From assembly GCA_021521415.1 (NCBI GenBank), contig JAIQDT010009104.1, positions 1-64,000 on the forward strand: 64,000 nt of DNA. The letters are read 5' to 3'. Source of the DNA: Bidens hawaiensis. Lineage: Eukaryota; Streptophyta; Magnoliopsida; Asterales; Asteraceae. The position numbers were made by a program, and so were the translations under genes. The notes below the pieces were generated by a model. That model made no database searches. It saw only the letters and a list, made by a program, of their open reading frames with translations, and was not told the DNA's origin. Below are positions 11,482-23,682 of the stretch, one piece after another; positions within the stretch are counted from its first letter, which is position 1; each line of letters opens with the position of its first letter.

Positions 11482-12707
11482 AACGGGTTCATTTAACGAC
11501 CCCGTCTTATAATTTGTCATGTTCAAGAATGTGAACAAACCTTTTGATGTGCAATCATTTCTTGTTCTAAACATCTTTGACCGAGCCAAGTCAACAAAAT
11601 ATTTTTGGTGTTTTTTTAATAGCTAATAATTTTTCTAAAACTGATTTACCTTTTTTATGTTGCCTACTACTACGATAAAATATTGTTGTTGTGGTTTCCG
11701 CCCAAGGGCAATTTTTGAGTCAAACCAGAAGCGTTCAATAATTGGGGACTGTTAAAATCCCATCACTAATAGGCTCAGAAAAAAAACGTTATTAAAAGAT
11801 AAATTTTCTTCTCACAAACTATTTACAAAGGTCTTTTTAACATAAACAACTCCATTAAATCAACTTAGAACACCATTAAACTCCTTCAAACACACTCTTA
11901 AACTACAACTTAGTAAACTGAATACCATAAAAATAATTTCAACTAAAAGAGTGTTAACTTGTTCGATTGAGCCCGTTATGCCACATGGTGGGTATCTCTA
12001 CTTGTTCTTCACTAATATTGCTATCATTTTCATCAGAAACAACTTTGACTTTGACTTTTTCATCGATAGCAAGTTTGACTTTATCGGCTTCAACTTTCAC
12101 CTGATCATTTAAAATCGAAGCAATATATTTATTCTTACGAAAAGCTACAAGAAACGGCTTCAACTTTCCCTTGAAGCCTCGAGTCCAAATTTTTATTATC
12201 ATCGTCTTTCTTCATGGTCAACGTTACTTGACCTCTACCAATTCTCAAGACCCGAACTTTGACTTCTTGACCGACTACAAGCGATGACCCATCACCCATT
12301 ATACTTCCAAACCCTTCATCGGCTTCTTCAGAAGCCGGTAAAAACCCTTCATCACCTTCCGGAAGGTTTATAAACGCACCCGAACGTGTAAGATTTTTAA
12401 CAGTCCCTTCAAGTTCTTGACCCGTAATAAATTTAGTACCTTTTCTCCCCTCGTCTCGGTCCCTCCTCACTCTTGACTTTTGACCCGGGTTTTTGACTTG
12501 GCCCGCCTCAGTAACGTGCTCGTTTTCCCGCATGGTCAACGAGATCCGGCCCGTTTCGGTATTTGCCTCCACTAACTTCACCTTGACTTCTTGGCCAACC
12601 GAAACAACATTTGAAACATCCTTAACGTAACCGTCACTTAACTGTGAGACGTGAACCAGCCCGTCTGTAAACGCACCAAAGTCAACAAACGCTCCAAACG
12701 ATTGGAT
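11482..12707 (-). pseudogene. Plastid EF-Ts S1-domain half, copy 2, truncated
   Basis: A second copy of 1-1285. It encodes the same two S1 domains ([20 protein letters not shown], then GQELEGTV and VTLTMKK) in the frame from 12707 down to about 12165. Near 12155 the sequence is 11 nt shorter than copy 1, shifting the frame, after which [13 protein letters not shown] and a basic tail continue in another frame to 11954. The transit peptide and promoter present in copy 1 are missing: homology stops inside the first S1 domain at gattggat (12700-12707), where exostosin sequence begins on the other strand. It differs from copy 1 at many sites and retains extra residues between the S1 domains. Clearly a pseudogene. 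Confidence 0.85.
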
Positions 12708-13946
12708 CATTTCCTTGTTGCTTGTCACGATTGGGTACGTTTGCTTTTCGTATATAGACATATATACTAGGAGTGTGCATGAAACTGAAATAACTGATCT
12801 ATAAATGAAATAACCAACATAACCAAACTGACGGTTTGGTTTTATGTTTTTTTTCAAAAACTGAATTTCTGTTTCGGTTTTGCATGTACTGAAAATTGAA
12901 CTGACTTATATAAAAATCAAAAAAGCCAACTTTTGTTATTGAGTTTTTGGATTATAAATTTATTTTTTTAAGATTTTGTAATTTATAAAAAAAATAAAAT
13001 GGTGTAGCCCAAATAGTTTAAGCCCGAATGTGTAATACTCAGTTAACCATTAAATAACAAGGGATAAAAATTAGGCCCAAGTGCAATATTTTGGGCCATT
13101 TTTTCAGTCCAAAGTCTTCAAGCCCAAATGGCAACACCGAGAAAACCGAACGAATTTTAAAATCTAGAAGCCAAATTCTCGGTTTTTTGTCAGTTTAACT
13201 TTTAAGCCCAAAACCGACCCATGCACACCCCAAATGGCAAAGCTGATAACATCGTACGGTTTTCAAGACCGTTGATGATTTTTTTTGTAGGCAATGAAGT
13301 TAACAAGAGATCACATGGGAAATTGCATTCGATCTCTTTGCAACTCGAATCTCGCTACCGGGTTCAAAATAGGCAAAGACACAACTCTTCCCGCCACATA
13401 CATCCGTAGCGCAGATAACCCGGTTCAAGATCTCGGTGGAAACCCGCCTTCAAAAAGACACATTTTTGCATTTTTTGCAGGCGGTATGCACGGGAACTTG
13501 AGACCGGTTTTACTTCAACATTGGCAAAATAAAGAGCCCGATATTAAAATACTCGGGCCAATGGCCCGTGACATTGAAAGTAAAGCTAAATACCGAATGT
13601 ATATGAAGAGTAGTAAATATTGTATTTGTCCACGTGGGCATGAAGTATACAGCCCGAGAGTTGTGGAGTCGATATACTACGAATGTGATCCAGTTATAAT
13701 TTCGGATAACTATGTCCCGCCTTTTTTTGAAGTTTTGAACTGGGAGGCGTTTTCGTTATGGAGAAAGATGTGGTGAATTTGGGGCGGATTCTTAGAGCGA
13801 TACCGGACGAGAAGTATTTGGAAATGCGAAAGAGAGTGAAGATGGTGCAGAAGCATTTTGTTTGGAATAAAAAACCTGTGAAATTTGATTTGTTTCATAT
13901 GATTCTTCATTCTGTTTGGAACAATAGAATTTTTATAAATTTTTAA
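12705..13946 (+). pseudogene. GT47 exostosin-like glycosyltransferase, 3' half (copy A)
   Basis: The first piece (12705-12734) encodes [10 protein letters not shown], the conserved end of an internal exostosin exon, followed by a GTACG donor. The intron (12735-13290) contains a MITE. The last exon starts after ttttttgtag at 13291 and encodes the C-terminal half of the domain: DHMGNCIRSLCN, the GGMHGNLRPVLLQHW segment, SSKYCICPRGHEVYSPRVVESIYYECDPVIISDNYVPPFFEVLNW. Near 13755 a short deletion relative to copy B shifts the frame; the true C-terminus (MEKDVVNLGRIL to the KFDLFHMILHSVWNNR motif) continues at 13758-13946. Plant GT47 proteins are Golgi type II membrane enzymes making cell-wall glycans. 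The N-terminal half is absent and the 5' border is the EF-Ts junction. Confidence 0.88.
12768..13231. mobile_element. MITE in exostosin copy A intron
   Basis: Ends TAGGAGTGTGCA and TGCACACCCC. A related MITE sits at the equivalent place in copy B (15772-16855), so it inserted before the two exostosin copies separated. Confidence 0.65.
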
Positions 13947-14034
13947 TTAAATATTTTTATAAGCCAAAAGTGACCAACATGTGATAAGATTCTCTGCACA
14001 AGCATTCTTTTTAGTTTAGTTTATTAACAGGTTC

Positions 14035-14036
<2 letters not shown>

Positions 14037-14104
<68 letters not shown>
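14037..14104. repeat. (TAA)n microsatellite
   Basis: About 22 consecutive taa units between exostosin copies A and B. Confidence 0.95.
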
Positions 14105-14105
<1 letters not shown>

Positions 14106-15771
14106 CACATGTAATGTGAGATCAGATTAATATCAGTCAACTCAAGTAAGCTTACAGTTCCTGTTTGATCCATTTCTTTCGCGTCTCGTAATACAGTTGT
14201 TATATTAACTTCAGTAGTTATTAATTTGACAGTTTCTGATATCATGCTGAAAATATTATGTAGACTGCAAAGCTTGAAGCTTTTGGTGTTAATCATAAGT
14301 CTTGTAGTTGGTGTTCTCATATTTATATCTCAGTTAATAACTTTGAGCATACCACTTGTCACCAAGGGTATTTTGGTCAACGAAACGGTTATTTATGATA
14401 ACAACAGTAACGGGCCCAGTCCGGTTCTGAAAGCATTGTCGGAAAATGTGTCAAAAGGAGAAGAAGGGTGTAAAGGGTATGATTGTAGTAATCGATCTTT
14501 AATGCCACAAATTGTAGTGAAACAAAATGATTCGGGTCAAACCGCAGCACGGCTTTCTTACATGGTTTCGGTTCTTGAGTCAACGGTTGCTGCTCGTTTC
14601 AGTGTAGGGATTTTATCATTGTTGTATTTTCTATTTTAGGGAATATTGGTTTTGAATTTGAACTTCTTTTTTTTTTGCATATGTTAGAAAAATAAGTTGT
14701 TATCTGCTCGAGAGCGGGAGCTTGAACATGCGCGGATGAAGATTGAAAACGGGCCAGTGTTAGGGAACACTGAAGGACTTCATGATTCTCTTTATCACAA
14801 TCTTTCTCGGTTTTTAAGGTGAAAATTTTGTTTATGGGGCGCTTGCTTGTTTAACCCGTTAATAACCAGGTTGTGTTCGTTTAGTTAAACAGGCTGGCCC
14901 GTCAACCTGTTTGGTTAAACATGTCATTACACTAACTCGTTTATGGCCCGTTTTGTCCATTTTTTTACAACCCTCCAACCCGAATAACAAGTTTACGACA
15001 TGATTATTAGTTTATTACCTGCCAACCCGTTTGATACATTTAGATAAAATGGGTTGAACAAGTCGTGTTCGGGTTGACCCGTTGTTCGACCCGCCAACCT
15101 GTTTAGCTAAGCATATCGATCCACTAACCCGTTTATAACCCTTATTTTTACATCCTGCCAACTCGATTAACAAGTTTACAACTTGGTTATTACAAACCAA
15201 CCCGTTTGACACATTTAGATAAACGGGCTAAATGAGTTGTGTTCGGGTTACACAACTTTAAGTGTGTACAAATTAAAGTTGATGTCTTGACACAAAAAAA
15301 TAATAATAATACAAGTTGCGTTCGTGTTAAACAATTCAACCCGTCAACCAGACACGACTGACACCCTGTGATATATTTTTCTTAACAGAAGTTACGAATT
15401 AATGGAAAAAACTTTAAAAGTTTACATCTACAAAGAAGGCGAAAGCCCGGTTTTTCATGATCCAAAACTAAGAGGAATATATGCTTCAGAAGGATGGTTC
15501 ATGAAACTAATGGAGAAAAACATAAACTTTGTTGTAAAGGATCCTAGAAAGGCGCATTTGTTCTATCTACTGTTTAGTTCGGTAAAGCTAAGAATAACGT
15601 CTCAGGAGCGAACTCTCAAGTCGCGCAAAGATCTAGAAGTGCGTTTAAAGAATTACAAGAGTTTGATTGCTGCAAAATATCCTTTTTGAAACAGGACTAA
15701 TGGGACTGATCATTTTCTTGTCGCTTGTCATGATTGGGTACGTTTGCTTTCATAAGTCTGTTACGTACATA

Positions 15772-16855
15772 TAGGGTGTGCATGAAATCGAAATAACTGA
15801 ATCCGAAAACTGTTATTGAATATATAGATTATAATTTTTTGTTTTGAGTGTTAAGTAATAATACAAGTTTAATGAATGGCAGCCCAAAAGTTTTAGCCTT
15901 TAGGCCAAAATGTGCAATAGTTAGTAAATCATTAAGAAAAATAAATTAGGCCCGAATTCAATATTTGCGCCATTTTCTCGGTCTAAAAATTTCAAGCCCA
16001 AATGACAAAACCGGAAAAACCAAACCGACTTTTATAACCGAAGCGCCGTAAAAACCGGAACCGACTTTTGTATTGAGTTAATGGATTATAATATGCTTTT
16101 TTGAATGTTAAAGTGATTAATATAAAATTAATAAATGGTGTGGCCTAAAAATTTTAACCCCAAATGTAGGGGTGTGCAAGAAACCAAAAAAAACGATACG
16201 AAACCGAAAAATCCAAACCGAATAAACCGAACCGAAACAAAAACCGATGTTTTGGTTTTATGTTTTAGTAAAAACCGAACTAACAGTTCGGTTTTGGTTT
16301 TGCATATAATAAAAACTGAAAAACCTGGACCGAACCTAATACCTAAAATTTTGTTTTTTTTATATTTTATATTAAGTAATTTATAAGAACTTAATAAATA
16401 TGTAACTCAAATATTTTTGGTCATATATATAATAGTCTATTATTTTACAATTAACAAAATATTTATAGCAAAATTCATTATTTTTTGCCAACTTTTTTTT
16501 CGGCCTAAAATTTTCAAGCTCAAATTGCAAAAACCGAAAAAACCGAAACCGAACCGAAACCAAAACGAAAACCGAAAAACCGGAACCGAAAAAACCGAAA
16601 CCGAACGGTTTCAAAAACTCCAAAAACTGAAGTTTTGGTTTTCGGTTTGGTTTTAGCTGAAAACCGCACCACGCGCACCCCTACCCAAATGTGTGATAAT
16701 CAGTTAATCAGTAATTAGCATTAAAAAGGCCCGCTTTTTTGGCCCAAAAATTTCAAGCTTAAATAGCAACACCGAACGTTTTCAAAAAAACCCAAAAACT
16801 GAACTTTTGGTTTTTGGTTCGGTTTGATCTTAAAACCAGCCTATGCACACCCCTA
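15772..16855. mobile_element. Older MITE in exostosin copy B intron
   Basis: Ends TAGGGTGTGCA and TGCACACCCCTA, with inner words (ggcccaaaaatttcaagc, aaccgaac) shared with the MITE in copy A. It is enlarged by the insertion of the MITE at 16167-16683. Confidence 0.65.
16167..16683. mobile_element. Younger hAT MITE nested in the older one
   Basis: Begins TAGGGGTGTGCAAG and ends GCGCACCCCTA. It is flanked by a perfect 8-bp target duplication CCCAAATG (16159-16166 and 16684-16691), the hAT signature. The left breakpoint of the large tandem duplication falls inside it (16260). Confidence 0.85.
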
Positions 16856-17517
16856 ATGTATACGCTATCTGATCATTCAAGATTGTTGATGAATCTTTTT
16901 GTTCTAGGCGATGAAGCTAACAAAAGATCATATGGGAAATTGCATTCGATCTCTTTGCAACTCGAACCTTGCTAAGGGGTTCAAAATAGGCAAAGACACC
17001 CCTCTTCCCCGCTACAAACATTCATAACGCAGATAACCCGGTTCAAGATCTCGGTGGAAACCTGCCTTCAAAAAGACACATTTTTGCATTTTTTGCAGGC
17101 GGGTTGCATGGAAAGTTGAGACCGATTTTACTACAAACGTGGCTAGATAAAGAGCCCGATATTAAAATACTCGGGCCAATGGCCCGTGATACTGAAAATG
17201 TAGCTAAATATAGAGATGTTCAACGAAACCGGTTCCTGGAACCGAACCGGTGGACCCGAACCGGTTCCTACCCGTTTTTTGTAGGAACCGGACCCTATCT
17301 GATTCAACCCGATGATCCGTGACCGGTTCTTGCATTTCTGAGTGGGGGCGGGTAGGAACCGGAACCGGTTCTGGAACCGAACCATCCGGAACCGGTTCCT
17401 AACCGGTTCTAGCCGTTGGATCGAATATAGCCGTTGGAAATCGTTTTTTTGGCCGTTTTTTGACCGTTGGGGTCAAAAATAGCCGTTTTTTGGCTCCCCC
17501 AAGCACCCCACTACTAG

Positions 17518-17525
17518 TATAAATA
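17518..17525 (+). promoter_or_regulatory. TATA box of hAT transposase, copy 1
   Basis: TATAAATA lies 138 bp before the first ATG (17663), followed by a pyrimidine-rich leader. The same box is at 21479-21486 in copy 2. Confidence 0.7.
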
Positions 17526-17662
17526 GGTATTTGGTGTCATGGGTTCATCACAACACTCAAAACGCAAACCCGAACGCAAAAAAATACAAAAAAAACGCTA
17601 TTACAACGTTTTGAGTTCTCTAATCTCTTGTTTTCTCTTCTTCTATATTCATATTTGTTGTT

Positions 17663-19721
17663 ATGGCTGCCTCACAATCATCGGTTGGTCAAGGTTCCAA
17701 CGCCGAACCAAGTTTCGTTCGTATTGTACCTCATAATCGTAATCAAGAGATTTGGTGCAATTGGGATTTGGTTGAATTGAGTGACCATTCATTGAAGGCT
17801 CGGTGCAAGTTTTGTGGGATTTATTTAAACCCACTTTTCAAAATTGAAGAAACACATCGAAAAACAGTATTGCAAGGCGTTGAAAAAGAACGTCGATTCG
17901 CAACAAACGCAAATGGATAGTGAAGGCAGAATATTTACATACCAAATTGATCGAGTTCAAGATCGTATGGCGAAGTTTGTGATTCAAGAAGCTTTGCCGT
18001 TTAGCCACTTCGACAACTCTCGCTTAACCGCCACGATTCGAGATACGCTTCAACCACAATACACTCACGTAAGTCGTCATACTCTTAAACGTTATTGTTT
18101 AAAATTGTGGAAGAAGGCCAAAGAGGTACTAATTGCATATTTTGAAAATATAAATACGGGAATAAACTTAACTAGTGATGTTTGGTCGGCTTCACATGGT
18201 CTACCCGAATCTTATCTTTGTGTCACCGCTCATTGGGTAGACCCGTCATCGTGGGAAATGATGAAACGCACCATTGCTTTCGAACTCTTTGAGTATCCAC
18301 ATACGGGAGATAATTTGTTTGAAATTTTAGATTATGTTATAAAAACTTATAAACTAGAAAATAAAATATTTTCAATGGCATTTGATAACGCGTCGAATAA
18401 TACATCGGCGGTTGATAAATTAAAATTAAAATATACGCCGATTTGCAATTGTGTATTTTTTCACTCAAGGTGTGTTGCACATATCATTAATTTAATCGTG
18501 CAAGACGGACTTGCTTCGGATGAGGTTACATCGGTTATAAACGATTTTAGACTAATGATACATGAAGTTTTTAAGAAAAGTAAAAAAAGACAAATGGAAT
18601 ATAGAAAATTTTGTAAAGATACGGGAAGAAAAGCTTTGGGAGCTAATTGGGATGTACCTCATCGATGGAATTCCACTTGCATAATGTTTCAAAGTGCTTT
18701 GAAACAAAGAGAAACTTTACAAATGTTTCATTCTAGTCTTGCCGAGAATGATTTGGCAATCCCCTTTTCAAATGAGAAATGGGAAATTATCAATGACTTA
18801 TCGACTTTTCTTGAAGTTTTTAAAACATCAACTACAAAACTATCGGGAACGTATTATCCGACAAGTCCCTTGGTTCTTTCGGAGTTATTTTTAATCGTTA
18901 ACAATCTTAAAGAATTTGAAAATAAAAGTCCAATGTTTTCAAACATCATATTACCAATGAAGTTTAAATTAAAAAAATATTTTCTTGAATTGCCACCGGT
19001 TTTTACTTGCGCCGCCGCTTTAAACCCAATGTTAAATGTTACGGGGGTTGAATGTGTGATAGACGAAATTTTTTCAGCCTTAGATATGCATGAAGTTGAC
19101 CCAAACTTTTCAACAGAGGCAAAAAATGATTTTAACTTGAATTTTAAATTCATGTATGACTTTTATTTAAATAAATATGGGTCAAACATACACATGTCTA
19201 TGCCGGGGGGGTCTTCATCAAGTTCAAGTGCTACTAGAGTACGAGATCCCATGATTAGCCTTATGAACACCGTTCGCAACGTAACGGCTAAAAAACAAAG
19301 GGGTAACACCCCTTCAAGCGAACTAGGAAGGTATAGTGCAAATGATTACTCTACCGGCTTATCCGAAGAGGAATATGGCACTTTTGATGTTTTGGCTTGG
19401 TGGAAGGTAAAGGAAGCCGAGTTTCTGATTCTTGCCACCATGGCCCGTGATTTACTAACCGTCCAAGCTTCTACGGTAGCTTCGGAATCCGCTTTTTCTC
19501 TTAGTGGCAGGGTAATATCGGTGAGAAGAACAAAACTAAATTCGGAGTCGGTGGAGATGTGCATTTGCTTAAAGGATCACTTGGACTCAATCGATCGTAT
19601 TCAACACGTAACCACTCTCGAAGATGAAACACCACTTGATGTTCGAGTGCACGACGAACAAGAAGACATTTCTACAAGTAATTCCGAGGAAGAAGTCGCA
19701 ACTGATGAATGTTTCCACTGA
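17663..19721 (+). pseudogene. hAT transposase with frameshifted BED finger, copy 1
   Basis: The first frame starts at ATG 17663 and encodes an N-terminal tail and the first Cys pair (CKFC) of a BED zinc finger. The second frame, open from 17829 and continuous to the stop at 19719-19721, starts with the missing finger half (SKLKKHIEKQYC). Only one base of slippage near 17826-17835 separates them. Counting from codon TTG at 17844, the long frame has the catalytic residues D112 (TSDVWS), D181 (AFDNAS) and E548 (ASESAFS), the C210-x2-H213 pair, the WNST segment and the C-terminal dimerisation domain (DVLAWWKVKEAEF, LSGRVISVRRTKL). The transposase core is intact; DNA binding would need a frame change. 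The shift is identical in copy 2, so it predates the duplication. Confidence 0.9.
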
Positions 19722-20105
19722 TGAGTATTCCTCATCAGTGGCAACCTTCAGTAGTTGTCATCAGTGGCAGCTTTCCCACTGATTCAACTGATGACTGTTC
19801 CCACTGATGAGTATTCCTCATCAGTGGCAGCTTTCCCACTGATGAGTATTCCTCATCAGTGGCAGTCTTCAGTAGTTGTGATCAGTGGCAACCTTCAGTA
19901 GTTGTCATCAGTGGCAACCTTCAGTAGTTATCATCAGTGGCAACCTTCAGTAGTTGTCAACTTGTCATCAGTGGCAACCTTCAGTAGTTGTCTTCAGTGG
20001 CAACCTTCAGTAGTTGTCTTCAGTGGCAAACATCTTCAGTAGTTGTCTTCAGTGGCAACCTTCAGTAGTTGTCTTCAGTGGCAAACATCTTCAGTAGTTG
20101 TCTTT
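19715..20105. repeat. Minisatellite and hairpins after the transposase stop, copy 1
   Basis: Roughly 26-bp units combining ccttcagtagttgtc and (a/t)tcagtggcaa recur about a dozen times. At the start are three perfect 11-bp inverted repeats (CCACTGATGAG and its complement around a 5-nt loop) at 19715-19741, 19801-19827 and 19836-19862. The stop codon lies in the first left arm. All of this should be in the 3' UTR. Confidence 0.9.
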
Positions 20106-21623
20106 TCTTCATCAGTTAATTGTTTATTTTTATGTTAATTGTTTTTTTTATTTTTCATGTTATACAAATACGAATCGTAGTTTAGAATCCAAATCGCAAA
20201 CGAAAAACGAAAAAAAAAAAATGTTTTAGTAAAAACCGAACTAACAGTTCGGTTTTGGTTTTGCATATAATAAAAACTGAAAAACCTGGACCGAACCTAA
20301 TACCTAAAATTTTGTTTTTTTTATATTTTATATTAAGTAATTTATAAGAACTTAATAAATATGTAACTCAAATATTTTTGGTCATATATATAATAGTCTA
20401 TTATTTTACAATTAACAAAATATTTATAGCAAAATTCATTATTTTTTGCCAACTTTTTTTTCGGCCTAAAATTTTCAAGCTCAAATTGCAAAAACCGAAA
20501 AAACCGAAACCGAACCGAAACCAAAACGAAAACCGAAAAACCGGAACCGAAAAAACCGAAACCGAACGGTTTCAAAAACTCCAAAAACTGAAGTTTTGGT
20601 TTTCGGTTTGGTTTTAGCTGAAAACCGCACCACGCGCACCCCTACCCAAATGTGTGATAATCAGTTAATCAGTAATTAGCATTAAAAAGGCCCGCTTTTT
20701 TGGCCCAAAAATTTCAAGCTTAAATAGCAACACCGAACGTTTTCAAAAAAACCCAAAAACTGAACTTTTGGTTTTTGGTTCGGTTTGATCTTAAAACCAG
20801 CCTATGCACACCCCTAATGTATACGCTATCTGATCATTCAAGATTGTTGATGAATCTTTTTGTTCTAGGCGATGAAGCTAACAAAAGATCATATGGGAAA
20901 TTGCATTCGATCTCTTTGCAACTCGAACCTTGCTAAGGGGTTCAAAATAGGCAAAGACACCCCTCTTCCCCGCTACAAACATTCATAACGCAGATAACCC
21001 GGTTCAAGATCTCGGTGGAAACCTGCCTTCAAAAAGACACATTTTTGCATTTTTTGCAGGCGGGTTGCATGGAAAGTTGAGACCGATTTTACTACAAACG
21101 TGGCTAGATAAAGAGCCCGATATTAAAATACTCGGGCCAATGGCCCGTGATACTGAAAATGTAGCTAAATATAGAGATGTTCAACGAAACCGGTTCCTGG
21201 AACCGAACCGGTGGACCCGAACCGGTTCCTACCCGTTTTTTGTAGGAACCGGACCCTATCTGATTCAACCCGATGATCCGTGACCGGTTCTTGCATTTCT
21301 GAGTGGGGGCGGGTAGGAACCGGAACCGGTTCTGGAACCGAACCATCCGGAACCGGTTCCTAACCGGTTCTAGCCGTTGGATCGAATATAGCCGTTGGAA
21401 ATCGTTTTTTTGGCCGTTTTTTGACCGTTGGGGTCAAAAATAGCCGTTTTTTGGCTCCCCCAAGCACCCCACTACTAGTATAAATAGGTATTTGGTGTCA
21501 TGGGTTCATCACAACACTCAAAACGCAAACCCGAACGCAAAAAAATACAAAAAAAACGCTATTACAACGTTTTGAGTTCTCTAATCTCTTGTTTTCTCTT
21601 CTTCTATATTCATATTTGTTGTT

Positions 21624-23682
21624 ATGGCTGCCTCACAATCATCGGTTGGTCAAGGTTCCAACGCCGAACCAAGTTTCGTTCGTATTGTACCTCATAATCG
21701 TAATCAAGAGATTTGGTGCAATTGGGATTTGGTTGAATTGAGTGACCATTCATTGAAGGCTCGGTGCAAGTTTTGTGGGATTTATTTAAACCCACTTTTC
21801 AAAATTGAAGAAACACATCGAAAAACAGTATTGCAAGGCGTTGAAAAAGAACGTCGATTCGCAACAAACGCAAATGGATAGTGAAGGCAGAATATTTACA
21901 TACCAAATTGATCGAGTTCAAGATCGTATGGCGAAGTTTGTGATTCAAGAAGCTTTGCCGTTTAGCCACTTCGACAACTCTCGCTTAACCGCCACGATTC
22001 GAGATACGCTTCAACCACAATACACTCACGTAAGTCGTCATACTCTTAAACGTTATTGTTTAAAATTGTGGAAGAAGGCCAAAGAGGTACTAATTGCATA
22101 TTTTGAAAATATAAATACGAGAATAAACTTAACTAGTGATGTTTGGTCGGCTTCACATGGTCTACCCGAATCTTATCTTTGTGTCACCGCTCATTGGGTA
22201 GACCCGTCATCGTGGGAAATGATGAAACGCACCATTGCTTTCGAACTCTTTGAGTATCCACATACGGGAGATAATTTGTTTGAAATTTTAGATTATGTTA
22301 TAAAAACTTATAAACTAGAAAATAAAATATTTTCAATGGCATTTGATAACGCGTCGAATAATACATCGGCGGTTGATAAATTAAAATTAAAATATACGCC
22401 GATTTGCAATTGTGTATTTTTTCACTCAAGGTGTGTTGCACATATCATTAATTTAATCGTGCAAGACGGACTTGCTTCGGATGAGGTTACATCGGTTATA
22501 AACGATTTTAGACTAATGATACATGAAGTTTTTAAGAAAAGTAAAAAAAGACAAATGGAATATAGAAAATTTTGTAAAGATACGGGAAGAAAAGCTTTGG
22601 GAGCTAATTGGGATGTACCTCATCGATGGAATTCCACTTGCATAATGTTTCAAAGTGCTTTGAAACAAAGAGAAACTTTACAAATGTTTCATTCTAGTCT
22701 TGCCGAGAATGATTTGGCAATCCCCTTTTCAAATGAGAAATGGGAAATTATCAATGACTTATCGACTTTTCTTGAAGTTTTTAAAACATCAACTACAAAA
22801 CTATCGGGAACGTATTATCCGACAAGTCCCTTGGTTCTTTCGGAGTTATTTTTAATCGTTAACAATCTTAAAGAATTTGAAAATAAAAGTCCAATGTTTT
22901 CAAACATCATATTACCAATGAAGTTTAAATTAAAAAAATATTTTCTTGAATTGCCACCGGTTTTTACTTGCGCCGCCGCTTTAAACCCAATGTTAAATGT
23001 TACGGGGGTTGAATGTGTGATAGACGAAATTTTTTCAGCCTTAGATATGCATGAAGTTGACCCAAACTTTTCAACAGAGGCAAAAAATGATTTTAACTTG
23101 AATTTTAAATTCATGTATGACTTTTATTTAAATAAATATGGGTCAAACATACACATGTCTATGCCGGGGGGGTCTTCATCAAGTTCAAGTGCTACTAGAG
23201 TACGAGATCCCATGATTAGCCTTATGAACACCGTTCGCAACGTAACGGCTAAAAAACAAAGGGGTAACACCCCTTCAAGCGAACTAGGAAGGTATAGTGC
23301 AAATGATTACTCTACCGGCTTATCCGAAGAGGAATATGGCACTTTTGATGTTTTGGCTTGGTGGAAGGTAAAGGAAGCCGAGTTTCTGATTCTTGCCACC
23401 ATGGCCCGTGATTTACTAACCGTCCAAGCTTCTACGGTAGCTTCGGAATCCGCTTTTTCTCTTAGTGGCAGGGTAATATCGGTGAGAAGAACAAAACTAA
23501 ATTCGGAGTCGGTGGAGATGTGCATTTGCTTAAAGGATCACTTGGACTCAATCGATCGTATTCAACACGTAACCACTCTCGAAGATGAAACACCACTTGA
23601 TGTTCGAGTGCACGACGAACAAGAAGACATTTCTACAAGTAATTCCGAGGAAGAAGTCGCAACTGATGAATGTTTCCACTGA
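21624..23682 (+). pseudogene. hAT transposase with frameshifted BED finger, copy 2
   Basis: Same layout as the copy at 17663-19721: BED finger split between two frames, then an uninterrupted catalytic core with D112, D181, C210-x2-H213 and E548. One substitution distinguishes it: GGA to AGA (22120), changing Gly106 to Arg six residues before the first catalytic Asp. Because both element ends are present here, this would be the mobile copy if a full-length protein were made. Confidence 0.9.

Larger units (their letters stand above)
16260..20220 (+). repeat. 3961-bp tandem duplication, unit 1
   Basis: Every landmark in this block recurs exactly 3961 bases later: MITE right half, start of exostosin exon 4, target site, hAT left end, transposase and minisatellite. 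The two units have the same length. The only difference I noticed is G at 18159 against A at 22120. The unit begins at atgttttagt inside the MITE and ends in a 12-base A run. Confidence 0.95.
17211..20220 (+). mobile_element. hAT transposon, copy 1, lacking its right end
   Basis: Starts TAGAGATGTTCAA directly after target sequence GCTAAATA (17203-17210). Subterminal repeats of ggaaccggttcc fill 17221-17410. The element is cut at the A run at 20220 by the tandem duplication, so the 160-bp right end is missing and it could not be mobilised alone. Confidence 0.88.

Noticed and set aside
14033..14320. Minus-strand ORF with a poly-isoleucine tail
   Set aside because: It is the (TAA)n microsatellite read on the other strand plus antisense of exostosin exon 1.
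19715..19741. CTGATGAG word in the hairpin suggested a hammerhead ribozyme core
   Set aside because: The partner GAAA segment and the three-stem layout are missing; the sequence is a simple two-arm hairpin.
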